Source: Meconema thalassinum
Lineage: Eukaryota; Arthropoda; Insecta; Orthoptera; Tettigoniidae
Direction: 5' to 3'
Assembly: GCA_946902985.2 (NCBI GenBank)
Contig: OX336388.2
Coordinates: 231,118,467 to 231,182,466 of the forward strand
DNA: 64,000 nt
Shown: in pieces, positions 32,009 through 43,549 of the stretch
How the letters are laid out: every line of letters starts with the position of its first letter
How positions within the stretch are numbered: the stretch's first letter is position 1
Translations under genes and position numbers: made by a program
The notes under the pieces: model-generated
Seen by the model: the letters and a program-made list of their open reading frames with translations, nothing else
Told to the model about the DNA's origin: nothing
The model's database searches: none

Positions 32009-34925
32009 ATTTATATTAACGATAGTTACTGTTCCGTATGACTTAAATATTAAGTAATGAAGTTTTATATGATTTAACAGCGGTAGATAAGGAACCTGCT
32101 GTGTGTAATTTTAATTCAGTCGTGAAGTTAGGATGGTTAGGGGCGCGTAGTGCCTACGCTTATTGATTTAGATTGACTAAAATCATTTAATTTAGAAGAC
32201 AGAGGTTGTCGTGCTATTGAGCAATTCAGGTAAGTTGAATGTGGGTCCTTAAGCTGCAGGTAAGTTGGAGGAAGTGAGGATTAAATTTAAAAAAAAAAAG
32301 TAGGAAGGTTATTACATAGGTAAGTAATCGAAAGAAAGTAGTAATAATTATTATGGCAACCATAATTATGAATATAATGGTAATAAAGATTTAATTCAAA
32401 AGTGAGTGAAGATAAGATGATACAGTGGTAATAAAACTAGTGAGTTGAAGAATTAAGTATTGATTTAATAAAGAAGTTTCATTTTTAGGACAGCGAGGTT
32501 ATCAGTGGATATATTTTGAGAAATTTATAAGTGGTTTAGAATTGTTAATGGTAATGCGTTGTATGAATTAACCAACATCAGGTTGAAATAAGGACATCTG
32601 GTACTTGCTGACAGATATGTGTGTGTGTATGTGTGTATTTTCACGTAAATGGACGTGAGTTTGAAGAAGTAGGCCAACGAAGGTAATGCCGTTGAGCAAT
32701 GTGGTTTTAAAGTTTTGGTAAGATGCCAAATGAAGTTTTTTAAGGAGGAAGTTTTGGTAAGATGCCAAATGAAGTTGTTTTTTGAGGAAGTTTTGGTAAG
32801 ATGCCAAATGAAGTAGGTTGGAGGAAGTTTTTGGTAAGATGAAGTAGGTCAGCGAGGTATATTCCGTTGAGCAATAATTATTTTTTTATGGTGTCTACGG
32901 GACTACGTGAAGTTAATGTTGGGAGTTTTTTTTAAGTATATATGGATGTATGCTCACAAGGTAATAAGAGATTACAAAGGTAAGATTGTCCAAGTTTTTG
33001 TTACAGTTACGCACGTTTTAAAGATATTACAAGGCTTGTTATCGAGCTAAACCACTTTGTAGTAAAAAGTTACTGATGATTAATAACGAATTAATTATGT
33101 GGTAGATTGTTGTCCTACACAGGTAAAAGTAAAGATAATAATTATAATTAAAAGGTTGACATAATATTTACTAATATTGAAAGGAATTTATTATAATTCG
33201 AAGTTTTGAGGATTTTAAAAGATAAATCATTTTTTTTAGTAGACGAGAAATTAAAGTTTTATTTATGTCATACGGAGTTAGTAAAGAGAAGTTTAATATT
33301 TTTGAAGACAAGAATAAGTTGGTAAGATAAGTGTATACCTAAGGGATAATAATGAAGTTTCAATTAAAGGCAGGTGTAATTTACGCAGTTAATTTGGTAG
33401 AGCAGAGAGTATCTGAACTGTGTTATGACTCAGGACTTGCTTTATGAAGTGATTATGGGAAAATATTTGCTAATTAAGAGTGTCGGTGTTATTGACTATC
33501 AACAGGAACACTGTCATTATTTTAGGAAGACAATAATTAGGAAAGCTAAGTGTGATGTTATTATTCCAAGGAATTAGTCAAAGCATGTAAGATTTTTTAG
33601 CTGAAATTTAGTGTGTTATTGGTCAGTAAGAGGTGACCTGTAACAGTAAGAAGAGGTGGGATTATACCACGAATAGGGGAGGTTTTTTGTATGTGACATG
33701 TGATGTCACGATGAATTGTTGAGAGTTCTGAGAGATTCTGGTGTAGTAGGAATAAGCTATACTCCAGGCGGTCAGAACAAGTAGGAAGTGGTGTTTGGAG
33801 AACACGGTACTTAATTAAGAGTTTTGAGAGAAAACTAAGGGGGGTTTTTAGGCATTCAGCAAGAAGTCAAATCATGTATAGACTAAGTTTAAAGTATAAG
33901 AGCATTAATATTTTGTGGAACGAAATATTTATTCCGAGGAGTTTGTCATGTGTTTTTGTGAAATAGTTTAGTGATATACGTAATTCAGGTATTGAGTAGT
34001 ATTTTGTCCAAGTCTTAATCATTTTGTTGTGGTAAGTAAGGAATGACGATAGAGTAAAGATATCTTGACGCTAAGTTAAATTTTATAAGGTGAACGAGAA
34101 GTCAGATTTTATGTTTATTTGAGATTTTGAAAATTCAAGTTATTGTTTTCGAGAAGTAGTGAAGAGGAATTATGGTTTTAAGAGAAGTTAAGAAGTCATG
34201 GAGACTTAGGAAGTATTAATTTGAAAGGAGGCGGCCGTGGCCTAAGACAGAATTAAGCCACGAAGGCAGGTGAGTAGTAACTTGGATATTTATGTGAACT
34301 GTTTAATAACTGCTTTAAGGTATTTCGATGTCATTATGTATTTGGGGAAATATTTACATGTATGACATATGCACTGAAATTGGAATTGCCTTAGGTATCT
34401 TGCTAAGTTATTTTTTCTTCAATTATTGAAATTTTACTGCATTTGAGTAATTCCTTTATAGAGACGAAAGGGATATTATGTTGATTGTATCACCACATCG
34501 CGTGCAGTGATATGCGTGTGCAACGAAGTAATTACTTCGAAGAATGTAAAGTGAAGGGCATTATATGTATATTTTTTACAGTATATATATATAAAGAAGA
34601 ATAAACATTATGAACATTTGGAAGAATAAGATGAATGAAAGTTAAAATATGAATTTTTTGTGAAGATTACATTTATGTATATTTTTTTTACAACATATAT
34701 AAAGAAGAATGAACATTATGAACATTTGGAAGAATGAGAAATGATAGTACAAATATGTAAAGTGAAAAGAGTATGTTCTTGTATATTTTTGTGTATTGAT
34801 GAAGAGTATATTGTATGTTGTCTTTTTGGGGGTTATAATATTTAAATTTATAGTTTTTTTTTATGTTGGATGGGGTAAGAGAAATAATGTGAAATGTCAT
34901 TTAAATTATTTATCTTAGGGGCGAT
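32009..34925 (+). other. Long conserved non-coding region of element B
   Basis: Collinear with 9175-12262 of A in reverse. Contains the 39-bp tandem units (32700-32845), a CCTCC-like purine stretch and 'aggcggccgtggcctaag' near 34230. No enzyme motifs in any frame. The 34917-34925 AGGGGCGAT is the presumed polypurine tract. Confidence 0.75.
34917..34925 (+). other. Polypurine tract of element B
   Basis: AGGGGCGAT immediately before the 3' LTR, identical to element A's. Confidence 0.7.
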
Positions 34926-36243
34926 TGTAACGATTCGATCCCTTACCTATTATATTTAAAGGGTTATTCATTTATCATGTTATTATTATTATTAATTAGT
35001 ACATCCATGAGATGATTTCTATATCAGATAATTGTAAGCGGTTTTTATTATTATAGTCAGAAATATTTTTATTAACAATTATTTGTAAAGAGACGAAGTA
35101 AAATATATAATGCAACAAGATTGCCAAATAGGATCAACCCAATGCGTCACAAACTGAACGACGTAGTAATAATTTCACCACGGCAAACTGCGTCATTTTC
35201 CTGGGATGCAAAGAAACCCAATATGAGTAACCATCACGTGCGCACCATATAGTTCCTTCGAGAAGGAATGGAACATTATATTTCAACTATGGTGTAACCA
35301 ATACGTCATTACTGTAGCCCATATACGCGTCAAAGCTGCAACTAGCCCTCGTGGAGGAATGAACACAGAAGAGAGGGTAGCTTGCTTCTAGAGTGGGGGC
35401 TGTGACACCACGTGACAAGGAAGTATTTGTACCTGCGACATCGGACAAGAGTGGCATTCATCAATAGCTATCAATGAAGGGAGGAAGTGGTAACCTTGCT
35501 CTCTGGGTCTTAATGAACTGAGCAAACAGAGTGGGCAAAGTACGATGTCTTGCCGAAATCTATATCAATACATAATGGGTTATATCCCTGATCAAGAGTC
35601 TTTCTACAGATGGCAACGTATTTAATGAGGATATTTCATAGTAATTGAGATATCACATCATTTTTTTAAACATAAGCGACGTAACATCGAGATCATCGAT
35701 CATTTCTTAAATATGACGAATCTTCGAATGGGTGAGCAAACAATTAAATAAAACTATCGTCTCTATTATAATTTAACTTCAATTAACTTTCAATTCATTT
35801 TAAATGTTCAGTTCCTTTTAAATTAATTGCCGCATTGAGTAATTTTAAATTCAATTGTGTGACTATCACTATTCTGTTTTATTAATATTTTGTTCTTGAG
35901 TCAATAAATTCATTCTCTTCAACGTAATGCCTATTTCTTTCATTGTAGTTAGTACTTTAAGGCAATCATATTCCTTGATTAAATACTGGATTGGTTAGAT
36001 GACTTTGTCTCACTACGGCCCGGGTAAGTGGTCTCCACTCTACTGCTGATAGCCGAGGATTAATTAATAAATTTCGATTCACTGTCTTAAATAGGAATCT
36101 GGCGCTCAACAACACTTATTATATTACACTATCACAGGTAAGGTCACACCACAGTGTATATTATTTATTCTTATTATGTTTGTTTTTATTGAACCACAAT
36201 AGTCATATCACCACGTTTAACAACATATATTAAAAATGTTACA
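34926..36243 (+). repeat. 3' LTR of element B
   Basis: 1318 bp, same length as the 5' LTR and nearly identical; I noted T for A at the 17th-18th base region and T for C near 35309. Confidence 0.94.
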
Positions 36244-37230
36244 CAATGTTTAAATGCATATAACTTCTACACTATCAATTGGATTTCAACCAAATTTTGT
36301 ATGTAATATCTGTACATAAACGGATATGATTAGGCGTATTCTTACGAGCCACCAGGGCTGCCAACTGTTAATAATTGCTCTCTCTATTTTTTTCCATCCA
36401 AATACCTATATATCATAAAGTATGCAAGCCAACAGCTTTAAACTATGCACACGTATATTCTGACATTTTAGATTAATTTGGAGTAATTTATATACGTCAG
36501 TCCTACCAACATGATTATAAGCCTGCTGATAGTACCAATTTTTAAATACATGTAACTTATATATTATCAGTTGGATTTCAACCAAATTTCGTATGTGCTA
36601 TATGTACCATAACAGATATGACTATAAGTATTGTTAAGAGCAATCAGGGCTGCCAACTGTTAATAAATGCTGTCTATATTTTTTACCCTAATATCAATAT
36701 ATCATAAAGTATGCAAGCCAACAGCTCTATACTTTGCACACGTATAGCACCTGACATTCTAGATTAATTTGGAGTAATTAATACGAGGCAGTGCTGCCAA
36801 CATGATTCTATGCCTGCTGATATATCCAATTTTAAAATACATGTAACTTCTATACTAACAAATGGATTTCATCCAAAATTGGCACAACAAGATATCATAA
36901 TATTTCAGATTATTTCTGACCAGCACACGTATGGTATTGTTGGCAACATGCTTTTACGCGTGCTGATAGATCCAGTGTCTAACTGCATGTAACGTCCATT
37001 GGACTTCAACCAAATTTTGTATTCTGTACCTAAAGAGATGGAACAAAGAATATATTCAGTCACCAGGGCTGCCAACTGTAGTGCTCTATTAGGCTACATC
37101 ATACCAGGTATATTTTGAACTAATTAGATATTTCGATATTACCAACTTAATTTCGTCATTATTCTAGATAGGTTCATATACTGTAGAATAATCATTGGCA
37201 TGAAAAGTAGGCTGTATAGTTCTTCACGGA
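36244..37230 (+). repeat. Tandem host repeat (about 285-bp unit)
   Basis: Three successive units start near 36244, 36530 and 36820, each with 'gcctgctgata...ccaat' and 'ggatttcaaccaaattt' and 'gggctgccaactgt'. The first unit is the right half of a unit split by element B; its left half ends at 29089. Confidence 0.8.
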
Positions 37231-37331
37231 ACTTCTTGTATATTATTGCATTATAATTTACTCTATTTTGTATTTTAAATGAATAAAGAGGCGAGCGTTG
37301 GGCAGTTATGAGATGGTGGAGGCTGCAAATA

Positions 37332-37354
37332 AAAAGATATATATATATATATAT
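37332..37354. repeat. (AT)n microsatellite
   Basis: AT run directly left of the solo LTR, and the insertion target of it. Confidence 0.8.
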
Positions 37355-38011
37355 TGTTACGGCTGTGAGTTTGTGTCATCGCTCGCCGCATGAGTCACAA
37401 CTGCCCCAGGGCTGGGCTGTGCCCTGGCTCAGTGTATTGCGTGCGCCTTATGCAACAGGACTACTAGGACAAAGGCATGGTCCAGAATATTCGTGACCCA
37501 GCCAGCGATGGAAGCCTCGAGAAGCCGTGAGCCCTGGATGGGTCTAGAAGCATTTATTGAGTCACCGGCCTGCTATATCAGAGCGACCTGTCAAGCAGTT
37601 GTTGTGTGTTTTACGAGCTAGTGCGAGCGTTTATCCTGAGCGACAGAAGTGTGGTGACTTGCGAAACCCCTAGTGAAGCCGATTCTCTTGACAGCGAAGC
37701 AGCGTGTAGCAGGTTTTCGTAAGTAACTGTAATTTGTGTACATAGGGAAGAGTTGCATGTAGTTCTGTCAAGGCCACCAGACTCATTAGCGAGAAGATTA
37801 ACTGTTGACAAGTGAAAAAGGGCAAGAGCTCTCCATAAGCAAGAGACTTGAGGAACTGGAGTAAGGTTCTAATTGCTTGTATTTGCTGATGAGTAGTGTA
37901 TCTTTCTGGCCACAATAAAATTAATTATTTCTTTAAAGGAACAATCGGTGTTGTGCTTCAACCCACCGTAATCCAGTTAACAAAAGTGTCACTAGGGGAT
38001 GGCACGTAACA
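37355..38011 (+). mobile_element. Solo LTR of another LTR retrotransposon
   Basis: 657 bp, begins TGTTACGGCTGTG and ends GGCACGTAACA, so TGTTAC/GTAACA are inverted termini. ATAT flanks both sides (37351-37354 and 38012-38015), although the AT-rich context weakens this. An AATAAA signal lies near 37914. No internal region is present, as expected after LTR-LTR recombination. Unrelated to the LTRs of A and B. Confidence 0.8.
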
Positions 38012-38059
38012 ATATATTTGCTCAATAAACCTTTCTACGGATGTTACGATGACTTCGAG

Positions 38060-38135
38060 AGTCGGGAATTTTGTTGAAAAATGGTCAGGAAAAGTCAGGA
38101 AAATTTACATTGAAAATTCTGTGGACACCATGGTA
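38060..38135 (+). repeat. CCTGGAAA-type repeat fragment
   Basis: 'gtcaggaaaagtcaggaaaat' followed by 'tgtggacacc', related to 28340-28450 in inverse order of ends. Confidence 0.5.
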
Positions 38136-38224
38136 AAGGTTCGCGCTGATTTTGTCTTTGTGTTTGGGATTGTAACTACAATGGTTGATCCGATACCCAA
38201 TTTGAACTTTCAAATCATGTAATT

Positions 38225-38415
38225 CATGTCCGACATGTTGGATTTTGAGCGCATGTGCGAAGGTATTCTTGCCTAATTGGTCAATGAATGAGCTCTGATT
38301 GGCTGGAGAAACTGTCTCATAATGAAAAACGGTACTATAATGGCCATCATTCTGATACAGTTTTCTGACGTATAATATTTACATTTCGACATCGTCGAAC
38401 ATAAATTTTATTATA
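38225..38415 (+). repeat. Dispersed repeat shared with 51680-51875
   Basis: Shares 'gacatgttggattttgagcgc', 'gagctctgattgg', 'gatacagttttctgac' and 'catcgtcgaacataaa' with the second copy. Non-coding. Confidence 0.75.
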
Positions 38416-38469
38416 ATTACATCGTCAATAAGGAATCGGGCTATCATGGTCATTTTTATGTCTTTTTAC

Positions 38470-38525
38470 ACTTTGTTAGGGGCAGATGACCTCGTAGTTC
38501 CGCCCCTTAAAATAACAATAACTAA
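38470..38525 (+). repeat. Shared retroposon 3' tail
   Basis: GGGGCAGATGACCTCGTAG...CCGCCCCTTAAAATAACAATAAC; GGGGC and GCCCC can pair to a small hairpin. Nearly the same as 44865-44900. Confidence 0.65.
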
Positions 38526-38967
38526 CTGACACTTGAATCATCTAGAGACGTTGGCGACACTGCTGATGTGGTCCAAACTTGGTGCGCCGACTGTTTGACG
38601 TCGCCCACCAGCCTGCAATAAGGGGAGGGAGCGAGAGAGAAGAGACTGATATAATCCCACCAGTATTCAATAAGGATTTGCAAGGCATACATATTATTGG
38701 CTATCACATTGGTTATTCCATCAAGCACTTTGCATATTGGCCGCCTGCCCACCATCAATAGCTTTATATAAGATAGGCTACGTAAACAGCTGTCGTTGGC
38801 TTGGGACATCCAGCTTCAATATTCAACACATAGGCGAGAGAAACTCATTCGCAGACACTTTTCACAATTAATTATTTTAATAAAGTATTGACTCAAGATA
38901 TAGTTGACGCCTCTTATATGAAGGAGAAATTAATTGAGGAATATCAAATGCGGGGACTAAATATATA

Positions 38968-39633
38968 CAGAGTGTCTCAAAAAAATGTACTAACATTTTG
39001 AATGATTATAAAATGATTATTTATGAACATAGAGACAAGTTTAAGGGCTTCAGTTATAGAGGAGACATGTAATTAAAGGCTCATGTTCGAAATGTTCAAA
39101 TTGATCACCGTCAGTGTCCAGGAGTTCGACAAACCGCCACCAACGCACCGGACCATTGCTCGCATCAGAGATAAATTTGAAGCAGATGGAACCGTTCACA
39201 ACATCAACAAGAAACGTTCTGGACGACCACGGACATCCACCAGTCCTAGAAAAGAAGAACAGGTGCAGGAAGCCCTCACTCGATCCCCACCGAAATCACT
39301 ACGACAAACGGCTCGAGGGACACACATCTCAAAGGATAGCGTCCATCGCATCATGAAGCGTCTGCGCTGGAAATCGTACATTCCAACACGAAATTGGAAA
39401 TTGACAGACAATGTCACGAAATTCCAAATGAACTTTGTCGTAACGTTTGCGAATCCATTGCTTCGCGTTATCAGCTTTGTCTGGACACTGACGGTCATCA
39501 ACTTGAACATTTGCGAACAAGAGTCTTTAATTACATTTCTCCTCTATAATTGAAGCCCTTAAAATTGTTCTATGTTCATAAATAATCATTTTATAGTCAT
39601 TCAAAGTGTTAGTACATTTTTTGAGACACCCTG
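38968..39633 (+). mobile_element. Tc1/mariner-type deletion derivative with HTH frame
   Basis: 666 bp, terminal inverted repeats of about 150 bp (38968-39115 and 39480-39633) beginning CAGAGTGTCTCAAAAA or its CAGGGTGTCTC counterpart, bordered by TA. It holds the N-terminal part of a transposase and no catalytic domain. Confidence 0.85.
39083..39553 (+). pseudogene. Transposase DNA-binding domain remnant
   Basis: Open frame of 156 codons. The meaningful part, residues ~20-105, has [39 protein letters not shown] and [19 protein letters not shown], the double helix-turn-helix of IS630/Tc1-like transposases. The beginning and end of the frame are just the two inverted arms read through. The DDE domain is absent. 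Intact openness could allow a DNA-binding repressor-like product, which is speculative. Confidence 0.8.
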
Positions 39634-39644
39634 TATATATATAT

Positions 39645-39985
39645 ATATACCCAGTGCTTTTGTATGCCGTAGAAACATGGACCTTGAAGGAAGAACTTCA
39701 CCAAGTAGTATTACGAAGGATTAATACAACCAAAGAAATAGTCAATATAGTCAATATACCTGGGTCATATAATGAGGAACAGAGGTAGATACGAACTACT
39801 GCAATGCATTTTGGAAGGAAAAATAGAAGGAAAACGAGCCCCAGGACGAGCCCCTGGTTTGCCAACCACAGAGTATGGTTCGGAAAAACATCCACCCAAT
39901 TGTTCCGGATAGCGACCAATAGAGACACCATAGCTGAGTCCCGGATTTTTGCTTTTAACGATATCCGCGAAATATTTCATCAAAC
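39645..39985 (+). pseudogene. LINE RT C-terminal fragment
   Basis: PVLLYAVETWTLKEELHQV, then LLQCILEGKIEGKRAPGRAP and, in another frame, WFGKTSTQLFRIATNRDTIA. These match 'PVLLYGxExWTL', 'xxEGKIxGKRxxGR' and 'WxGxSxxxLFRxAxxR' in LINE ORF2 C-termini. Frameshifted. Confidence 0.75.
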
Positions 39986-40153
39986 ACATATAATTATGTT
40001 ATCACAACGATATATTTACTCTAAATAAACATTTTTTAAAATTATTGTAGCCGCGAAATATCGCGAAATAAATGTATTTTGCGAAATATGTTATTTTCAC
40101 CCTAAAATGCTAAATGCCAACAAAACGCTGGTAATAAGAATTTTTTAAACATA

Positions 40154-41340
40154 TCATATATATTATTTCAGTAGTATGCATCCCTCCTGTGGCGCTCACA
40201 AGAGACCGTTCGTGAAAAATGAGCATTCAAACGAAAGAGAATATACATTACCAGTGACTCATTGCACTCTATTTTCATAAATATCTATAATTTCTTTAAA
40301 AAATGACTTTAAAAAACTGTACGATGTGTGCGATTTGCAGTTACTTTTGCTGCAGGAAGATACGCTCGATAATTGGTGTCCACTTCACATTTTGGCCGCT
40401 GAGATGCCTTTTTTATGTCATTTTAACATTCTGAGGTCTTTCCTTTATCATTATGCTTCTATTTCAGAAACAGTAAATCAAAGGAATGTGTACGTTTTCA
40501 GAATCAGTAGGCTAAATCAATTGATTAAGTACTCAGATCGTATAACCGGCGATTGTTACTGCTAAGCTTTCAATCAATGGACACAACACAAACATGATTT
40601 AAGCTCATCCGTCCAAACAATGGATTTATTATATTCCAGATTTGTTAATATGCCGCGATACAGGATTTTCTTCTGCATTCTAATTCCATAAATATAGATT
40701 TTTGTAAGAATTGTGCTTTTTGAAAATACTTTTGCTCTAACATGCTGCAATTCTGAGTTATCGTCTAAAACTTTAAAACAATGAACGTTAATTCTCTATC
40801 AGTTTTTTTTCTATCTGATTTTCAGAATCAGTAAATCAATGGATTGGGTACAGGTTTTCTTCTGCATTCTAATTCCATACATATCGATTTTTGTAAGAAG
40901 TGTGCTTTTTGCAAATACTGTTGCTGTATCATGCTAGAGATGTCGTATACAACCTTAAAACTATCATCATCATCATATAGGCCTCATAAATTAGCCGTGA
41001 AGAATTTCATTCTAAGTTCATAAATATCAATTTTTGTAAGAAGTGTGCGATTTGCAAATACTGATGCCCTAACATGCTGCAATTATGAGTTGTCGTCTAA
41101 ACCCTTAAAACTATTAAACGTTAATTATTTTACAGGTTTTTCTTCTGCATTCTAATTTCATAAATATCGATCATATCGCATGGTTTTCAGAAACAGTAAA
41201 TCAATGGGTTGAGTAGACCTACTCTAAATCGAATAACCAGGGTGTGTTACGGCGTCTAAAACCTTAGAACTATTAAACATTGAACCTATTGGGGGAGTAT
41301 GACTAATGAACATGCGAGATTTCTCGCACGGGTCCGCTGG
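40154..41340 (+). mobile_element. Helitron-like non-autonomous element, long copy
   Basis: Starts TCATATATATTATTTCAG after A and ends hairpin GCGAGATTTCTCGC, ten bases, CTGG, before T: the 5'-TC, subterminal hairpin and CTRR-3' layout of Helitrons with insertion between A and T. 1187 bp, with internal repeats of 'ttctgcattctaattccata' (about three times). No Rep/helicase frame. Both ends match 57811-58245. Confidence 0.82.
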
Positions 41341-41875
41341 TTTACTTAAAATTAATTGAAGTAGTCTCTTCATAGAAAATAAGAAACCTTAAAAATATAA
41401 ACGTTTCATAAGATGCGGGATAACGAAGTCCCTTCTCAGACTTGATTGGTTGAAGTCCTGAAAACATCGAAACAATGCTCTGCGTAATTTTGGGGACAAC
41501 ATACGTTTCACAAGTTAGTGAGAAAAGGACTATGGTAATCATGGGGAAGTAAATGTTAGGTTAGGTATTGAACACAAATTCATTGAGTTTAAGTTCTTAA
41601 AAAAAAAAAAAAAAAAAAACTAGAATAAATTGTTTGTTACTCCTCCAAATGTTTGAATAGTGTTCATTATTTAACCAAATCCGTGCACCGTACACATGGT
41701 TATTAAGTACACTCACACCTCGCTTCTGTTATTTCACCGCTTTGGGTATTTTATTTTACCACTTTGAACAATTCATTTCACCGCTATGAAGCCTTTTATA
41801 TTACCATAAATCATGGTCTCTAACCATAACCAGAATGATCGCCAGCGTTCGAAACGGACAGGCACCCTGAGAAGA

Positions 41876-42147
41876 AGAAATATCAATTACAACAAAACGG
41901 AACACCTTACATTAGAGAATAATGATGGTGAGAAACTAGAGATCGGAAATGCAGAAATTCAGTCACTAAATTTATATATTTGGGTTCAATAATAGAAGCT
42001 GGGGGAACAAGTTCATCTGAAATTGTGAAAAGAGTGAGTGAGGCTGGGAGAACAAGTGGAGCATTAAATTCCGTTTAATGGAGCAGAAATATCTTAAACA
42101 AAACTAAGAAACTTATTTACAGTTCATCGGTACAAAGTATTTTGTTA
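41876..42147 (+). pseudogene. LINE RT fragment, left of SINE insertion
   Basis: GEKLEIGNAEIQS, SIIEAGGTSSSEIVKRVSEA, GRTSGALNSV, a stop, WSRNILNK and SSVQSIL. This matches the region leading to 'LLYGxExWT' in a LINE ORF2. Continues at 43340. Confidence 0.75.
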
Positions 42148-43339
42148 AATGACAAAATAAATAATATAATAACCCCTGGCACTACACCCCATTAAGGGCA
42201 TAGGCCTACCAAGTGACCGCTGCCCAGCCATTTGACCTGCAGATATTGGGGTGACGCGTGATCAACGCATCGGTTTGCCCTTTATAGGGCAAAAGACTGG
42301 GGGGTATACTTTTTTTTTGCACATTTGTTTTTGGGGGTGATAGATGAGTAGGAATATGCAACAATTTTATGGGTGTGGATTCTATTTTATGAAATATGGG
42401 GTGGGAAATTATTTTCCCACTGCCCACAACCGACAGTATGTTTTCTTAAATGAGCAATGGGGTAATAATCTCCCACCTCCAAAATATGATGATACAGTGT
42501 TCATCGCTCAATGATGAAGTTTATTTAACAGGATATACTGTATAAAACACCCATCATGCTCTGAATTTTTTTTTTTAAAAAGACGTAACTCCCACGCAAC
42601 ACAAGGTCAGTGACCTATTATACCATCTTTGCCGAAAACTGCACAAAAAATATGAAAGTGATTATGGAATGTTAAAAGTTAGTATATTCGAATATATTTC
42701 AAAATAGTATTTACTAAAAACACAGAAAATTAATTTTAAAAATCTTCTATTCTATTGCAAACACCCTGAGCAGGATAATTATTTCCATTCTAGCTGAAAT
42801 ATATTTACTCAAGTGACCAAAACCATTATTAACATTGTATTTCAGTTATAGACCAACGTTTACAAATCTCTTATCTTCAATAAAGACACCTACTTCTTTA
42901 AAGCAATGCATTGCATTCACTCAACACAACCGAACTGGCGAGCACGTGCACTGTGGAGACCACTGGGATATATGCTTCCCACCTTTGGTTTCTGATGACA
43001 GTATACATCACATTAATGGGTTTTCAATATTTCTCTGCATCTAGCTTGTAGATGCATGTGGAACTGTTTGAAATGAAAGGGGTGGGAAGATTCTCTCCCC
43101 AACACCGTTCTATAAATACATGGTGGGAAGATAGTATCCCAAGGACCTATAAATGATCTTGGTTTTCGTGATCGGGGCGCTGCCTCACCGTAGGGCAGCT
43201 ACTCAATTGTCCTCACGAGGCTGAGTGCACCCCGTTCCAGTCCTCACATCAGTTTCTAAAACCCCTGACGGAGCCGGGAATCTAACCCGGGGCCTCCGGG
43301 AGAGAGCCGGGCGCGCTACCGCAACACCACGGGGCCGGC
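42148..43339 (-). mobile_element. SINE-type retroposon with 16-bp target duplication
   Basis: Flanked by ACAAAGTATTTTGTTA (42132-42147 and 43340-43355). On the minus strand it begins with a tRNA-like head, CCCCGTGGTGTTGCGGTAGCG (A box) and GGGTTAGATTCCCGG (B box), goes on through 'aacggggtgcactcagcctcg' and ends in 'cttggtaggcctatgccc'...'gtagtgccaggggttatta' with an AT-rich tail. At 1.19 kb it is long for a SINE; the middle 42290-43150 is AT-rich with no recognised gene and may be extra cargo or a nested insertion. Confidence 0.85.
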
Positions 43340-43500
43340 ACAAAGTATTTTGTTATAAGGAGCAAATGGTTGGACACTATACAGACAGCAAGCAAACAAA
43401 CAAATTATTAGTAACAGAGATGGATTATTGGAGGAGGGCGGCAAGAATCTATTTTTTTATGTTACCGCTAGGATCTCCACTAGAATGAGAAAAGCCATCG
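43340..43500 (+). pseudogene. LINE RT fragment, right of SINE insertion
   Basis: Resumes with QSILL and GANGWT, then RQQANKLLVTEMDYWRRAARI in the next frame, the 'EMDFLRRSARIS' block of a LINE ORF2 C-terminus. Confidence 0.75.
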
Positions 43501-43549
43501 GATGGGTTCTTGTTCTCAGTCTTCCATGCAATCTGCCGGGAAAAATGGT

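Larger units (their letters stand above)
29090..36243 (+). mobile_element. LTR element B: non-autonomous LTR retrotransposon
   Basis: 7154 bp, two 1318-bp LTRs (TGTAAC...GTTACA) with only a couple of differences seen (for example at 29107 versus 34943), flanked by CAAT (29086-29089 and 36244-36247). The neighbouring tandem host repeats at 36530 and 36820 show the empty site with one CAAT. The interior holds a tRNA-Lys primer site, one coiled-coil frame and 2.9 kb of non-coding DNA homologous to A. No pol genes. Same family as A but clearly diverged. Confidence 0.94.

Noticed and set aside
40980..41330. CRISPR-like array suggested by repeated 'ttctgcattctaattccata'
   Set aside because: Repeat spacing is irregular and copies diverge; it is the internal repeat of a Helitron-like element in a eukaryote.
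43200..43340. A true tRNA gene near 43290-43330
   Set aside because: A and B boxes are present but no cloverleaf could be drawn, and the segment is the head of a retroposon with target duplication.
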